Part shown: positions 35,486 to 45,145 of the stretch, piece by piece
How the letters are laid out: every line of letters begins with the position of its first letter
Position numbering within the stretch: the stretch's first letter is position 1
Source of the DNA: UBA1181 sp045226255
GTDB taxonomy: Bacteria; Bacteroidota; Bacteroidia; Bacteroidales; Paludibacteraceae
Direction: 5' to 3'
Assembly: GCA_045226255.1 (NCBI GenBank)
Contig: JBGVCG010000016.1
Span: 310,001-374,000 of the forward strand
Length of the DNA: 64,000 nt
The notes under the pieces: generated by a model
Databases searched by the model: none
Seen by the model: the letters and a program-made list of their open reading frames with translations, nothing else
Told to the model about the DNA's origin: nothing
Program-made: the position numbers and the translations under genes

Positions 35486-36814
35486 TTAGAAGTAATACAT
35501 GGCGATCGCCACGATTCGATGGTTGGATATTTCATGTGAGTTATCCACCCTGGCATTTCGTAGATTCAGCTTACCATAAGCAGCCGTAGTGCGCTCATAC
35601 TCGACACCGAACGACCAATGCTTCAGGTCGTAGCATATCATCGGGGCGATACGGTAAACGTAATCAAGGTTGTTGAACCCGAAGATGTACGTTGTGGACT
35701 CGCTCAGCAGTTTATCTTCCGTGCCAAGGTTCTTCATATAGCCCAAGAAGAGTCCAGCCTTCCACGTCTTACCATAAACGATATCCATCCATGATGTGGA
35801 GTTCTTCACGTTTGTCCAAACATGATCACCCTTCACCGTATAATCCGACAAGCCGAAGCCACTGAGGAGCAGGAGGTGCGACATGTTACCACCATAGATG
35901 CTCTTCGCCTTCACCTGCAACTTTCCGTCAGGCGAATGGTACTGCACGTACGCATTGAGTGCGCAAGAGGAGATATGGTCTTCCGCCGAAACGAACTCGT
36001 CTTCCTTAACCTTAACGCTTTCCGGCATTGCGAGGCGCATAACCTCCGCACCCAAGCCCAAGGTCCATCCATCCTTTTTCCAATCGTAACCGAGATAGAA
36101 CTCAGGCATTTTGCCCTTCGTCATGTAGGAGGAAGTACCCCCGTCCGGACCGGTCGTCGTATATTGGAACTGCCAAATCGCGGAAGTGAAGAGGCGGTTA
36201 TGGGCATCTATCTGCCAGTTTAGGCGGATCTGCGGACTTCTGTTGAAAGGTTGGAACGGGCTACCCGTCGCCAAGCTCTGGATATTAGGGACCACATCAC
36301 CGAACATCGGGTGCCAAGTCTGACCCATGATCAAGGACAATTTTTGCCATTGAAGGTCGAAATGCGCTTGGCGGAGACGAACGATTGTCGGGCTCGATCC
36401 ACATCCTGCGAAGTCCCCCTCGACAACGCCCAACGTCTTAGCTTTCAAGAAGTCAGGACCCGTCACACGCACACCGATACGGGTCGCGATGCTGAGGAAA
36501 TTGGTGGAGGATTCACCATTCATATCCTGGCCGTCCTCATTGATGTCTTTGTCTTTCGGGATAATATAGAACAAACCGTTCGCCGTCTCGAAATTGGTAC
36601 GGGAATCGTAATAGAAATCATTTCTGAAGAAACCATATGGTTTGAACGTAAATTTCTTGATCTTAATGGAAATATCCTCGTCGGTTTTCAGAATCTCAAC
36701 CTTCTTAGGATCTTCGACCTTAATGCCTTCTGCAACCGACACCTCTTGGGCAAATACGCTTCCCAAAGAGACGACCAAGCACGCAACGCATGCGATTCCA
36801 CGGAATGTAGCCAT
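35486..36814 (-). CDS. DcaP-like outer membrane porin
   Basis: 442 residues with a signal peptide (cleavage after VFAQ, residue 22). A barrel pattern runs through the rest, with KPYGFFRNDFYYDSRTNFET at the start, IVRLRQAHFDLQWQKLSLIMGQTWHPMFGD in the middle, FQPFNRSPQIRLNWQ, and terminal IVAIAMYYF. These segments match those of the porin encoded at 45146-46504 (GQTWHPM, FQPFxRSPQ). DcaP-type trimeric porins pass anionic organic molecules. It stands alone here. Confidence 0.82.
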   Translation of the reverse strand: MATFRGIACVACLVVSLGSVFAQEVSVAEGIKVEDPKKVEILKTDEDISIKIKKFTFKPYGFFRNDFYYDSRTNFETANGLFYIIPKDKDINEDGQDMNGESSTNFLSIATRIGVRVTGPDFLKAKTLGVVEGDFAGCGSSPTIVRLRQAHFDLQWQKLSLIMGQTWHPMFGDVVPNIQSLATGSPFQPFNRSPQIRLNWQIDAHNRLFTSAIWQFQYTTTGPDGGTSSYMTKGKMPEFYLGYDWKKDGWTLGLGAEVMRLAMPESVKVKEDEFVSAEDHISSCALNAYVQYHSPDGKLQVKAKSIYGGNMSHLLLLSGFGLSDYTVKGDHVWTNVKNSTSWMDIVYGKTWKAGLFLGYMKNLGTEDKLLSESTTYIFGFNNLDYVYRIAPMICYDLKHWSFGVEYERTTAAYGKLNLRNARVDNSHEISNHRIVAIAMYYF

Positions 36815-36922
36815 ACAAAATATATCTTTCTTCTTTTTAAACTGCGCGAAGATAGTAACAACAAATCACAAATCTGTCATTTAACAGATTTTTTTAAACA
36901 TATTTTCACAATAAAAAACACC

Positions 36923-36957
36923 AAAAAACCGGAACCCATCCTAAGACGAATTCCGGT
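36923..36957 (-). terminator. Intrinsic terminator of the DUF349 gene
   Basis: ACCGGAA (36928-36934) pairs with TTCCGGT (36951-36957); on the minus strand six T follow. Confidence 0.85.
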
Positions 36958-36981
36958 CAAACAAATATTGAACTTAACAAA

Positions 36982-38832
36982 TTACTCCTTGTTCGCTGCC
37001 TCGTCGAGCAGTCTGATTTTCTCGACGATCGTTTCACGCTCACGTTTCAGCTTCTGGATCTTATTGACCATATCCTTGATCAAGCTCTCCGCATTCTTGG
37101 AAGAGACGGAGAAGAAGCCGATATTGTTCTCGTAAGTGGTGATGTCAGCCGTCAGAGCCTCGTATTGACGGAGCAAACGTTTCCTTTCGGAGACGAGCTT
37201 CTGCTCACCCTTACCCACCATGTCCTTGACGTTCTCCTTGAAGACATCCAATTGGCGAGCCGACTTATCCACATTCAACTTATCGAACTTATCGTCGATG
37301 GCCGCCTTGTAAGCGTTATAGATCTTATCCTTATCCTTGAAAGGCACGTGACCCACTGCATTCCACTCAGCAATCAGCGACTTCAGTTCGTTGAACGAAG
37401 CGTCATGATCATCACCGATCGCGATGTTCTTAATCTTCTCGATGATCTCCTTCTTCTTTTTCAGGTTATCATCCTGCTCCACGCGTTGTGACTTGAACTG
37501 TTCACCCTTCTTGTCGAAGAAGTAGTCGCAAGCAGCGAGGAATCTTTTCCAAACCGCCTCGGACTGTTTCTTAGGCACAGCGCCAATCTTCTTCCAATCC
37601 TGCTGCAGTTTCACAAAGAGATCGGATGTTGCCTTCCAATCCGTGCTATCCTTGTTGGCCTCCGCCTTCTCGCACAGCGCGATTTTCTTCGCCAAGTTCT
37701 CGGAGAGCTGGTCCTTCACATTGCGGAAGTACTCATTCTTCGTCTTAAAGAACTTATCGCAAGAGGCACGGAAGCGTTCATAGATGGCCACATTGTCCTT
37801 TTTAGGGGCGAAACCGATTTTCTTCCACTCCTCCTGCAGGGCGAGGATCTCGTTAGACTTATCCTGCCACTCCTTGAACGAATTGATGGTGGAAAGGTCG
37901 ATCGCCTCGATTTGTTCGCAGAGAGCGGTCTTCTTCGCCAAATTCTCCACCTCATTAGAGCGGAGTTGCTCGAAGTAGTCGTGGTGACGCTTGTTGATGA
38001 CGGTCGAAGCCTCCTTAAAGCGGTTCCATATCGGCTCACGGTTCTCACGTGACACCGGACCAATCTCGCGCCATTCGTCGTGCAGCGACTGCAGCTTCCT
38101 GAATGCGGAAACGATCTCCTTCTCATCGGCGAGAGCCTCCGCCTGTTCGCACAAAGCCACCTTCATCTCCAAGTTCTTGCGGAAATCGTAGTCACGCAAC
38201 TCATTGTTTATCTTCAAATTATCATAGAAGCTCTCCACGCAAAGTTGGTAAGCGTTCCACAGGGAGTTCACCTCACTTTGCGGCACAGGGCCGATGGTTT
38301 TCCACTCCTGCTGCAATTTCTGGAAGGCAGGCACCTTCTTACCGAAATCCTCATCGTTCTCCAGGAGCTGTTTCAGTTCCTCCAGGACACGTTTCTTTTC
38401 GGCGAGGTTGTTTTGCTTCTCCGTCTCGGCACGCTGGAATTCAGCCGTACGCTTATCTTTATAGTTTTGTAGGATTTCCTTCAACTCCGTATCCAAAGGG
38501 TTCTCGGCAGGTTTGAAATCTTCAGGGAGACCTCCATCTTCGATGAAACGTTGTTTCAACTCCTCGTTCTTCGCACGAAGTTTCTTATAGAAGTTGTATT
38601 TGATGGCATCCATTTTACTCCTTAGCGAGGAATACGACTCAGGATTGCTCTTCATCAGTTCCTTTGCCTTCTCCACCAACTCACCCTCTGTCATACTTCC
38701 GAAATCCTCATATTCAGGATTTTCCTCCACAATAGTGGACTCGATCGCATCTTGCTCCTGCTCCGCAGAGATCTCATCAACAGAATCCACTTTCTCAGTA
38801 ACGTCTTTCACGTTTTGTTCATTTACATCCAT
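36982..38832 (-). CDS. DUF349 repeat protein
   Basis: 616 residues from ATG 38832; the frame opens at a TTG (38859), but the ATG gives the normal MDVNEQNVKDV start. An acidic N-terminus (about 1-60) precedes at least five DUF349 helical repeats, each with a LQxEWKxIGxVPxxxxxxxWxRF core (e.g. KLQQEWKTIGPVPQ, KLQSLHDEWREIGPV, LQEEWKKIGFAPKK, LQQDWKKIGAVPKK, LIAEWNAVGHVPFK), and a C-terminal coiled coil. DUF349 proteins are cytoplasmic and of poorly known role. The promoter and terminator flank the gene closely, so it is monocistronic. Confidence 0.93.
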   Translation of the reverse strand: MDVNEQNVKDVTEKVDSVDEISAEQEQDAIESTIVEENPEYEDFGSMTEGELVEKAKELMKSNPESYSSLRSKMDAIKYNFYKKLRAKNEELKQRFIEDGGLPEDFKPAENPLDTELKEILQNYKDKRTAEFQRAETEKQNNLAEKKRVLEELKQLLENDEDFGKKVPAFQKLQQEWKTIGPVPQSEVNSLWNAYQLCVESFYDNLKINNELRDYDFRKNLEMKVALCEQAEALADEKEIVSAFRKLQSLHDEWREIGPVSRENREPIWNRFKEASTVINKRHHDYFEQLRSNEVENLAKKTALCEQIEAIDLSTINSFKEWQDKSNEILALQEEWKKIGFAPKKDNVAIYERFRASCDKFFKTKNEYFRNVKDQLSENLAKKIALCEKAEANKDSTDWKATSDLFVKLQQDWKKIGAVPKKQSEAVWKRFLAACDYFFDKKGEQFKSQRVEQDDNLKKKKEIIEKIKNIAIGDDHDASFNELKSLIAEWNAVGHVPFKDKDKIYNAYKAAIDDKFDKLNVDKSARQLDVFKENVKDMVGKGEQKLVSERKRLLRQYEALTADITTYENNIGFFSVSSKNAESLIKDMVNKIQKLKRERETIVEKIRLLDEAANKE

Positions 38833-38992
38833 GGCTACCAATTTTAGGGAAGCAACCAAGCTTCCCCCGATTAAACTTACAATTCAAGCATCCGTTCCGG
38901 AGCGGGAAAACATTCTCCAACACCCATTCCCGAAGTGCTTGGCACTACAACTCACATCGAAATCTTCACACCGAAATCTTCGACACGTATCG

Positions 38993-39000
38993 CAAATTTA
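38993..39000 (-). promoter_or_regulatory. -7 promoter box for the DUF349 gene
   Basis: The minus strand reads TAAATTTG, matching TAnnTTTG, about 160 bp before the ATG. Confidence 0.5.
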
Positions 39001-39105
39001 TGAAAACATTTATTTCACAACAAAACAAAAACGCATAAAATCGCATAAAAATCGAACAAAAAGATAAAAATAGACTTTTCGCACCCACCATCCCACAAAA
39101 ATCAT

Positions 39106-39113
39106 TAATTTTG
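39106..39113 (+). promoter_or_regulatory. -7 promoter box immediately before the DUF456 gene
   Basis: TAATTTTG matches the consensus but ends only 4 bp before the ATG at 39118. If used, the mRNA would be leaderless or nearly so. Confidence 0.45.
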
Positions 39114-39117
39114 GAGC

Positions 39118-39591
39118 ATGGAAATAGCCTTGTACATAATAAGCGGAATCCTGATTCTAGTAGGTTTAGTGGGTTGCATCCTTCCCGCCTTGCCTGGTTT
39201 GCCCGTTTCATACGCAGGCATCCTCGTTCTTCACTTCACAGACCGTGTGCAGTTCACCACCAAAGAGTTGGTATTGTTGACGGCAATCATGATTGTGGCT
39301 CAAGTGTTGGATTATATACTGCCCGCCTGGCTCACGAAGAAGGTCGGTGGCAGCAGATTGGGCACCGTGGGAAGCATCGTCGGACTCATCGTCGGGCTCT
39401 TCTTCCCTCCTTGGGGACTTATCGTCGGACCCTTCCTCGGTGCGGTCGCAGGAGAACTAATGAACGGAGAAGGAACGAAAACCGCCCTAAAATCGGGGAT
39501 GGGATCCTTCCTGGGATTCATACTGACCACAGGGCTGAAATTGTGCGTGTGCGGCGTATACATCTGGTATTTCATCAAATCATTCACATAA
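39118..39591 (+). CDS. DUF456 family membrane protein
   Basis: 157 residues with about four membrane segments (about 3-25, 28-42, 50-70, 130-152) and Gly-rich glycine-zipper-like stretches (GSIVGLIVGLFFPPWGLIVGPFLGA). This is the DUF456 pattern, including the CILPALPGLPVSYAG motif near the N-terminus. Function unknown. purU follows 66 bp downstream and may be co-transcribed. Confidence 0.88.
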   Translation: MEIALYIISGILILVGLVGCILPALPGLPVSYAGILVLHFTDRVQFTTKELVLLTAIMIVAQVLDYILPAWLTKKVGGSRLGTVGSIVGLIVGLFFPPWGLIVGPFLGAVAGELMNGEGTKTALKSGMGSFLGFILTTGLKLCVCGVYIWYFIKSFT

Positions 39592-39657
39592 ACATGGCAA
39601 ACATTTGACAAGCCAAACAAATTAAGTAAATTCGCGAAAAAGAGATATATAAGACAA

Positions 39658-40521
39658 ATGGATCAGAAACAGACTGCAATTCTATTGGTCCACTGCCCTG
39701 ATAAACAAGGCATCTTGGCGGCGGTGACCAACTTCATCAATGTGAATAAAGGAAACATCGTATATTTGGACCAGCATGTGGATTACGTGCAGAACACCTT
39801 CTTCACACGTATTGAGTTCGATCTCACGAACTTCATCATTCCAAGAGATAAGATAGAAGAGTATTTCAGAACGCTCTTTGCCAATAAATATGAGATGGAC
39901 TTCAAGCTCTACTTCTCAGACGTGAAGCCTAAGATGGCCATCTTCGTCTCCAAGATGTCCCACTGCCTCTTCGACATTCTCTCCCGCTACTTCAATGGAG
40001 ACCTCAACGTCGAGATTCCTTTCATCATCAGCAACCACCCGGACCTCGCCTGGATCGGAGAGAAGTTCGGCATTCCTTTCCACGTCTTCCCTATCACAAA
40101 GGAGAATAAAGCGGAGCAGGAGGCGAAAGAGCTGGAATTGCTGGAGAAAGAGCAAGTGGACTTCATCGTGCTGGCCCGCTACATGCAGATCATCTCCGAG
40201 GATATGATCAAGGAATACCCGAACAAGATCATCAACATCCACCACTCCTTCCTTCCCGCTTTCGTGGGTGCGAAGCCTTATCATGCCGCCTACGAACGTG
40301 GCGTGAAGATCATCGGAGCCACAAGCCACTACGTAACGAGCGAGTTGGACGCCGGTCCGATCATCGAACAGGACGTTGCCCGCGTGACCCACAAGGACAC
40401 CGTGCAATCCTTCATCCACAAGGGACAGGATTTGGAGAAGATCGTCCTCTCCAGGGCCGTGGAGAAACATATCGACCGAAAAGTGCTGGTCTACAAGAAC
40501 AGAACGGTCGTCTTCAGTTAA
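39658..40521 (+). CDS. purU: Formyltetrahydrofolate deformylase
   Basis: 287 residues: an N-terminal ACT domain (about 5-85, VHCPDKQGILAAVTNFI) and a formyltransferase-fold catalytic domain with IINIHHSFLPAF (catalytic Asn and His) and SELDAGPIIEQD (catalytic Asp). It splits 10-formyl-THF to formate and THF, supplying formate for purine synthesis and balancing the one-carbon pool. A strong terminator follows. Confidence 0.94.
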   Translation: MDQKQTAILLVHCPDKQGILAAVTNFINVNKGNIVYLDQHVDYVQNTFFTRIEFDLTNFIIPRDKIEEYFRTLFANKYEMDFKLYFSDVKPKMAIFVSKMSHCLFDILSRYFNGDLNVEIPFIISNHPDLAWIGEKFGIPFHVFPITKENKAEQEAKELELLEKEQVDFIVLARYMQIISEDMIKEYPNKIINIHHSFLPAFVGAKPYHAAYERGVKIIGATSHYVTSELDAGPIIEQDVARVTHKDTVQSFIHKGQDLEKIVLSRAVEKHIDRKVLVYKNRTVVFS

Positions 40522-40540
40522 AAACGAAAAGAATCAGAAG

Positions 40541-40568
40541 GGGCGGAACAATCTTCCGCCTCTTTTTT
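40541..40568 (+). terminator. Intrinsic terminator of purU
   Basis: GGGCGGAA (40541-40548) pairs with TTCCGCC (40554-40560) and is followed by CTTTTTT. Confidence 0.88.
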
Positions 40569-40583
40569 ACTACCCTATTCCCC

Positions 40584-41759
40584 ATGAACATAGATCCCGA
40601 ACTTTCCGCCTACATCCACACTCACCGCGAAGACGATGTGAGACGCCTAGCCCTCAGCGACCAAAAGAGGCTGGGCGATTCGCTGAACTATGCGATGAAC
40701 CAAATCAGCGGATGGCAGAAGGCAAAGGAGAAGATCCCTTCATGGTGCGAAATCGAGGGTCTCGTCTACCCTCCCCACCTCTCCATGGAGCAATGCTCGT
40801 CGGAGCAGACCGCAACCTACAAGGCGTCGCTCGTGAAGGGAGATTCCTTCACCGACCTAACAGGAGGATTTGGGGTGGACTTCACCTTCATCGCACGGAA
40901 TTTCAAGCAGGCAACCATGGTCGAGCGGAACACCGGACTATGTGAAATAGCGATGCACAACCTGCCCCTCTTAGGGCTTCCCCACGCTAAGGTGGTGAAC
41001 GGAGACGGAATCGACCACCTCTATCAGATGTCGCCCGTCGACGTCATCTTTATCGACCCTGCCAGAAGGGACCAGCAAGGCAGGAAAACCGTCTCCATCG
41101 CCGATTGCGAGCCCAACCTGCTGGAAGTCTTAGAGACGCTCCGCACCCGTGCGGGGAAGATATTGATCAAGTACTCCCCCATGCTGGATATCACATTGGC
41201 TGTCAAAGAGCTAAAAAATGTGGAGAGCGTTCATATCGTTTCCGTAGACAATGAATGTAAGGAGTTGCTCTTCCTGCTGAGCGAAGAGGCGACGGAGAGC
41301 CCTCAGTTCCACTGCATAAACCTCACCAGGAAAGGAGAGACCCGTTACACCTTCACCATGGAAGAGGAACGCAACGCCACCATACGCCAAGCGGGGGAGA
41401 TCGGAACATACCTCTACGAGCCCTACAGCTCCCTCATGAAGGCGGGTGCCTACAAATCCCTCTGTACGCATTTCCCCGTAGAGAAATTAGCCGTCAGCAG
41501 CCATCTCTACACCTCTGATGAGCCCATCAATGATTTCCCTGGCAGGACATTCCGCGTCATCGACACCTTCACGCTCAACAAGAAGGAGGTGAAAGAACAC
41601 CTTGGAAACGTAAAGAGAGCCAACATCGCCGTGCGCAACTTTCCGCTAAGCACCAATGAATTACGAGACAGGCTAAAAATCAAGGAAGGCGGCGATATAT
41701 ATCTTTTCGCCACCACACTCATGGAGAAGAGGTTGGTAATTATGTGCGAGAAAGCATAG
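40584..41759 (+). CDS. Class I SAM-methyltransferase with THUMP-like domain
   Basis: 391 residues. The central SAM domain has DLTGGFGVDFTFIAR (motif I), ATMVERN, and VDVIFIDPARRDQQGRK (motif IV). The C-terminal part (about 300-391, LAVSSHLYTSDEPINDFPGRTF) matches the THUMP-like domain found in Bacteroidota methyltransferases. An RNA substrate is likely from the THUMP-like fold; the exact target is unknown. It begins 15 bp after the purU terminator, so it must be read through it or have a promoter inside purU. Confidence 0.85.
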   Translation: MNIDPELSAYIHTHREDDVRRLALSDQKRLGDSLNYAMNQISGWQKAKEKIPSWCEIEGLVYPPHLSMEQCSSEQTATYKASLVKGDSFTDLTGGFGVDFTFIARNFKQATMVERNTGLCEIAMHNLPLLGLPHAKVVNGDGIDHLYQMSPVDVIFIDPARRDQQGRKTVSIADCEPNLLEVLETLRTRAGKILIKYSPMLDITLAVKELKNVESVHIVSVDNECKELLFLLSEEATESPQFHCINLTRKGETRYTFTMEEERNATIRQAGEIGTYLYEPYSSLMKAGAYKSLCTHFPVEKLAVSSHLYTSDEPINDFPGRTFRVIDTFTLNKKEVKEHLGNVKRANIAVRNFPLSTNELRDRLKIKEGGDIYLFATTLMEKRLVIMCEKA

Positions 41760-41849
41760 AAGCATCACCTATCTCACCTGTCAAAAGCAACATTATCCGC
41801 ATCATTTTAGACAACAGGGTCCCGACAGATAAATCATACTTTAGGGAAT

Positions 41850-41883
41850 AAAAAAAGGACGCGTTTCCAATAGAAACACGTCC
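41850..41883 (-). terminator. Intrinsic terminator of nrdDG
   Basis: GGACGCGTTTC (41857-41867) pairs with GAAACACGTCC (41873-41883) with one mismatch; on the minus strand seven T follow. Confidence 0.88.
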
Positions 41884-41903
41884 TCTATAGAGTATTGGTT
41901 CAA

Positions 41904-42371
41904 TCACTTCCAGAATCGGTAAGTGATATCCTCCTTAGACAAATCTTTTCCGATCTTATACAAACGTTGATTGGTGGTCCGTTCCTTAAGGCAACCTTTG
42001 GAAGGCACGTAAGGACCCAGTTTAATGTAGTCGAAACGCTCCAACGGCATATCCTTCGGCAGGCAATTCTTTCCGGAATACCACCCCACCTTCAGTCTGT
42101 GGGCGCCATAGGCATGCACCACTGCAGCCATGTCAGCCACCGCCATCGGATCTGCGTCTCCACCCATGAAGCAGACGCAAGTGATGTTCTTTCCATACAC
42201 GCCCAATAGGCCGAGCAACTCCACCTCCGTCAGATCCTTCCCGATATTGCGCATCAGTTGCGGGCTATGGCAGCCCACGCAATGGTTCGGGCAGTTGGAG
42301 AGGTTGATGGCGAGCGTCACCTCGTCGGGTATCTCCTGGAACACCACATCGTAATCGACATATTTCAGCAT
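41904..42371 (-). CDS. nrdG: Anaerobic ribonucleotide reductase activating enzyme
   Basis: 155 residues from ATG 42371. The radical-SAM cluster motif is NCPNHCVGCHSPQL (CxxxCxxC type). It reduces SAM to install the glycyl radical on NrdD. The frame extends 5 codons to a TTG at 42386 overlapping the nrdD stop, but the ATG is preceded by GGAGG at 4 bases distance, which decides the start. It is translated in tandem with nrdD. Confidence 0.94.
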   Translation of the reverse strand: MLKYVDYDVVFQEIPDEVTLAINLSNCPNHCVGCHSPQLMRNIGKDLTEVELLGLLGVYGKNITCVCFMGGDADPMAVADMAAVVHAYGAHRLKVGWYSGKNCLPKDMPLERFDYIKLGPYVPSKGCLKERTTNQRLYKIGKDLSKEDITYRFWK

Positions 42372-42375
42372 ATAT

Positions 42376-42380
42376 CCTCC
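42376..42380 (-). promoter_or_regulatory. Shine-Dalgarno sequence of nrdG
   Basis: GGAGG on the minus strand, 4 bases before ATG 42371, lying just before the nrdD stop codon. Strong SD sites are uncommon in this phylum, and it supports the ATG over the TTG start. Confidence 0.7.
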
Positions 42381-42382
42381 AA

Positions 42383-44470
42383 TCAATATTTAGCGTAGAA
42401 ACGACGAGCCGCCTCTTCCTGACGAGGCTCCGAGAAGTTGCTGACACGCTTCATGTAGCCAATCACACGCGTCAGGTAATCCACATTCTTGCTATGGCAA
42501 GCAGGACACTCCTTCAAGTAACGTTTGTCGATGTTTCCGCAATCGTTGCAGATAGTGTTCGGAATGTTGAACGTGAAGTAGTTGCAACCCTCGTCCGCAG
42601 CCACACGCAACAGCTGTCTGTACTGCTGTTTGGAAAGGTGCTCCTCGAGGTTCATGTGCAATGCCGAACCACCCGTCAAATGCTCGATGTATTTCTTACC
42701 ATGGAGTTTGAACTTGTCCACCACGTTCAATGAAGTGTCCTCCACTACGTAGAAGTAGCTGTTGTAGCAGTCACGAGGCACCACATAGCCATCCTCGCGG
42801 TCCCACTTAGCATGTTTCACGCCCACGTTCTCCGCAGGGATCATTTCGCAGTTGAACATCACCTCCTTGGTTTTGTACTTCTTGTTGTATTGCTCCACCA
42901 GACCCAAGACATTCTGCACGAACTTCACATAGTCCGGATTGTCCTTGATCTCGATGCCAAGGAACTCAGCCGCCTCCACCAAACCGTTCACACCGATGGT
43001 GAGGTATTGGCGGGACATGTTGATGTAACCTGCGTCGAACAACGGAAGCAGTCCACGTTTCTGGAAATCCTTCAGGTTCTCGTTGTAGGCGAGCTGCACC
43101 TTATGCACGAGGTCAATCACCTCCTCCAAGTACGAGAGGTAAGGCATACCGTTCTTCACAGCATACTGGATGCAACGGTTCAGGTTGACCGTCAACACGC
43201 TCTTCGAACCAGTAGACACACCGCCGGCACCCAATGTATAGCTGAAGCCATTGTCCTGGATCTCGTTCCTCAGACGGCAGCAGCTACTCAAGGAGTCCGC
43301 ATTGTCGCTGATGTACGTGAAGAAGGAATGTCCCTCAGCGTACATCTCGGCAGTGAAGTCACCCCATTCCTCGTCCTTCACCTCACCGTTCTCCGTGAGC
43401 AAAGCCATCGTCTCGACAGGGAAGGTCAAAGGAGTCTTCGTGCGCTCTCTATTGAACCACTTCATGAAGCGTTTCTGCAACCAGCTGAGGGATTCCCACT
43501 CCGGTTTGGAACCATCCGGGAAGATGAAATTCTCGAAAAGGCTGTTGAAATAGTATTTGTCATAATAAGAGATGTTCCAGAACACCGCTTGGAAGTTACG
43601 GGCACCCGTAGGCTGGTTGATAGAATAGACGATTTGCTCGAAGCAGTCCGTGATCACCTTGTCCAAGGAACGTTGACGGACAGAAAGATCCACCACCCGC
43701 TCAGGATCCTTATAGTAATCCTTGCCGTACTCCTTGCCGATGAAATAGTTCATGTACATCAGGAACTCCGGCGTAGCGCACGCACCGCTCAACATGCTGG
43801 ATACCATGAAGACCATGTTCACGAATCCGCCGCAGAAAGACTTCAGGTTAGACGGTTGCTTGGAATTACCACCGATAGAGAGCGTGCCACCGATGAGCCA
43901 AGGATACATCGTGATACTTGCGCAATAGTTCGCCAAGCTCGTTTCGTCGTTTTTATAGATAAAGTGGGTGTTAAGCAATTGTAGATACTTGTCCGCGATC
44001 TCCTTGCCGTACATCTCCTTGAGACGGTCTGTCAGAAGACGGCGGTTCAAGCGGATGAAGTTGGACTTCGGTAATTCACCGATCAGCGTAGCGATGTTCT
44101 TGTTCTCCACATTAGCGTTCGCGTCATACTTGCTACCCGTCGCCGAGTTCGTAGCGTTGCAGTAGTCGATGAGGAACTTCAGCTTGTTACGCACCTCACG
44201 GTCTTCCAAGTGTTGCTGACGATAGAGGATGTATGACTTCGCCACCATGTAGTATTTCTCGGACATCAAAGCCACCTCTACCTGGTTCTGGATCTCCTCC
44301 ACACTCATTCCGTTGTGGATGCTTACCCTGCTAAGGATCTGGGTCAAGATCTCCTGCGTGGCGAAACTACCTACTGAAAGAAACGCGCGGGATATAGCGT
44401 TCTTTATTTTATCGATGGAAAAAGGTTCTACAGCGCCATCTCGCTTAACGATGAAAATATTACCGCTCAT
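42383..44470 (-). CDS. nrdD: Anaerobic ribonucleoside-triphosphate reductase
   Basis: 695 residues. An N-terminal ATP-cone (about 3-95, IVKRDGAVEPFSIDKIKNAI) senses ATP/dATP. The catalytic barrel follows. At the C-terminus a zinc site (CNDC at 641-644 and CPAC at 655-658) precedes the glycyl-radical loop RVIGYM, with Gly671 as the likely radical site. It makes deoxynucleotides from NTPs under anaerobic conditions, using NrdG as activator. A long leader lies upstream. Confidence 0.96.
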   Translation of the reverse strand: MSGNIFIVKRDGAVEPFSIDKIKNAISRAFLSVGSFATQEILTQILSRVSIHNGMSVEEIQNQVEVALMSEKYYMVAKSYILYRQQHLEDREVRNKLKFLIDYCNATNSATGSKYDANANVENKNIATLIGELPKSNFIRLNRRLLTDRLKEMYGKEIADKYLQLLNTHFIYKNDETSLANYCASITMYPWLIGGTLSIGGNSKQPSNLKSFCGGFVNMVFMVSSMLSGACATPEFLMYMNYFIGKEYGKDYYKDPERVVDLSVRQRSLDKVITDCFEQIVYSINQPTGARNFQAVFWNISYYDKYYFNSLFENFIFPDGSKPEWESLSWLQKRFMKWFNRERTKTPLTFPVETMALLTENGEVKDEEWGDFTAEMYAEGHSFFTYISDNADSLSSCCRLRNEIQDNGFSYTLGAGGVSTGSKSVLTVNLNRCIQYAVKNGMPYLSYLEEVIDLVHKVQLAYNENLKDFQKRGLLPLFDAGYINMSRQYLTIGVNGLVEAAEFLGIEIKDNPDYVKFVQNVLGLVEQYNKKYKTKEVMFNCEMIPAENVGVKHAKWDREDGYVVPRDCYNSYFYVVEDTSLNVVDKFKLHGKKYIEHLTGGSALHMNLEEHLSKQQYRQLLRVAADEGCNYFTFNIPNTICNDCGNIDKRYLKECPACHSKNVDYLTRVIGYMKRVSNFSEPRQEEAARRFYAKY

Positions 44471-44934
44471 TATATATTTTTTTTATTATTACATACACAC
44501 GATTATGGTTTGTTATGGTTCTCAATGACAACCTGACAGGAGGCGAAGCGAAAACATACCGAACATTAAACTGAACGACTTACATCATAATTCAATCACA
44601 AACGCTCCAAACATTTCCCCATTCAAGAATATCACCAAACACTTCCTAGGCTGACACACCGATTCGACCCATACATCCTCGGTCTGTTTCCGACCGACAT
44701 TCCGTAGAAAGGGGGAAGGCCATACGCCCCACGGACAATTCAGGTCCTCTGTCCGCCCATGCCCAAATCATTCGCCTAAAAAGAACAGTCAAACTCACTT
44801 GTCTGCACACACAAAAATATATAATATTATATCATCTCAATCAGATTAGAGCATAAAAAGTTATTAACACGCCTACACCTCCGATTCCCACTAAGTTTTA
44901 CCATTTCGGACAACTTTAAAGCACATGTTATACG
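44471..44934 (-). promoter_or_regulatory. Long structured 5' leader of nrdDG
   Basis: From the promoter box at 44935 to the nrdD ATG the mRNA would carry about 460 untranslated bases. They include perfect hairpins TCGGTC/GACCGA (44679-44684 with 44692-44697) and CGGACA/TGTCCG (44732-44737 with 44750-44755). No open frame of note is present, and no cobalamin box was recognised. A regulatory RNA is possible. Confidence 0.45.
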
Positions 44935-44942
44935 CAAAGTTA
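44935..44942 (-). promoter_or_regulatory. -7 promoter box for nrdDG
   Basis: The minus strand reads TAACTTTG, a perfect TAnnTTTG match, 465 bp before the nrdD ATG. It is the only perfect box noticed in this gap. Confidence 0.5.
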
Positions 44943-45085
44943 CCCGCATATTGAAAAATATCAATTTGCAAATATTTGATTATCTGATATTTAAATAAAT
45001 TCACGCAATTTATAGACAACAAAAAGTTTTCCAAAACAAAAACCATCGGACAATATAAGGATGCACAAAACGGACGACTTTAAAC

Positions 45086-45118
45086 AAAAAAAAGGATGCG
45101 GAAATGAATCCGCATCCT
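45086..45118 (-). terminator. Intrinsic terminator of the transporter/porin operon
   Basis: A perfect 10-bp stem (AGGATGCGGA at 45093-45102 with 45109-45118) is followed on the minus strand by about eight T. Confidence 0.93.
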
Positions 45119-45145
45119 AAACTTTCATGACAGGAACAAGTCCTA

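Noticed and set aside
42812..43984. 390-codon open frame antisense to nrdD
   Set aside because: Shadow of nrdD codon use; the product has no recognisable domain.
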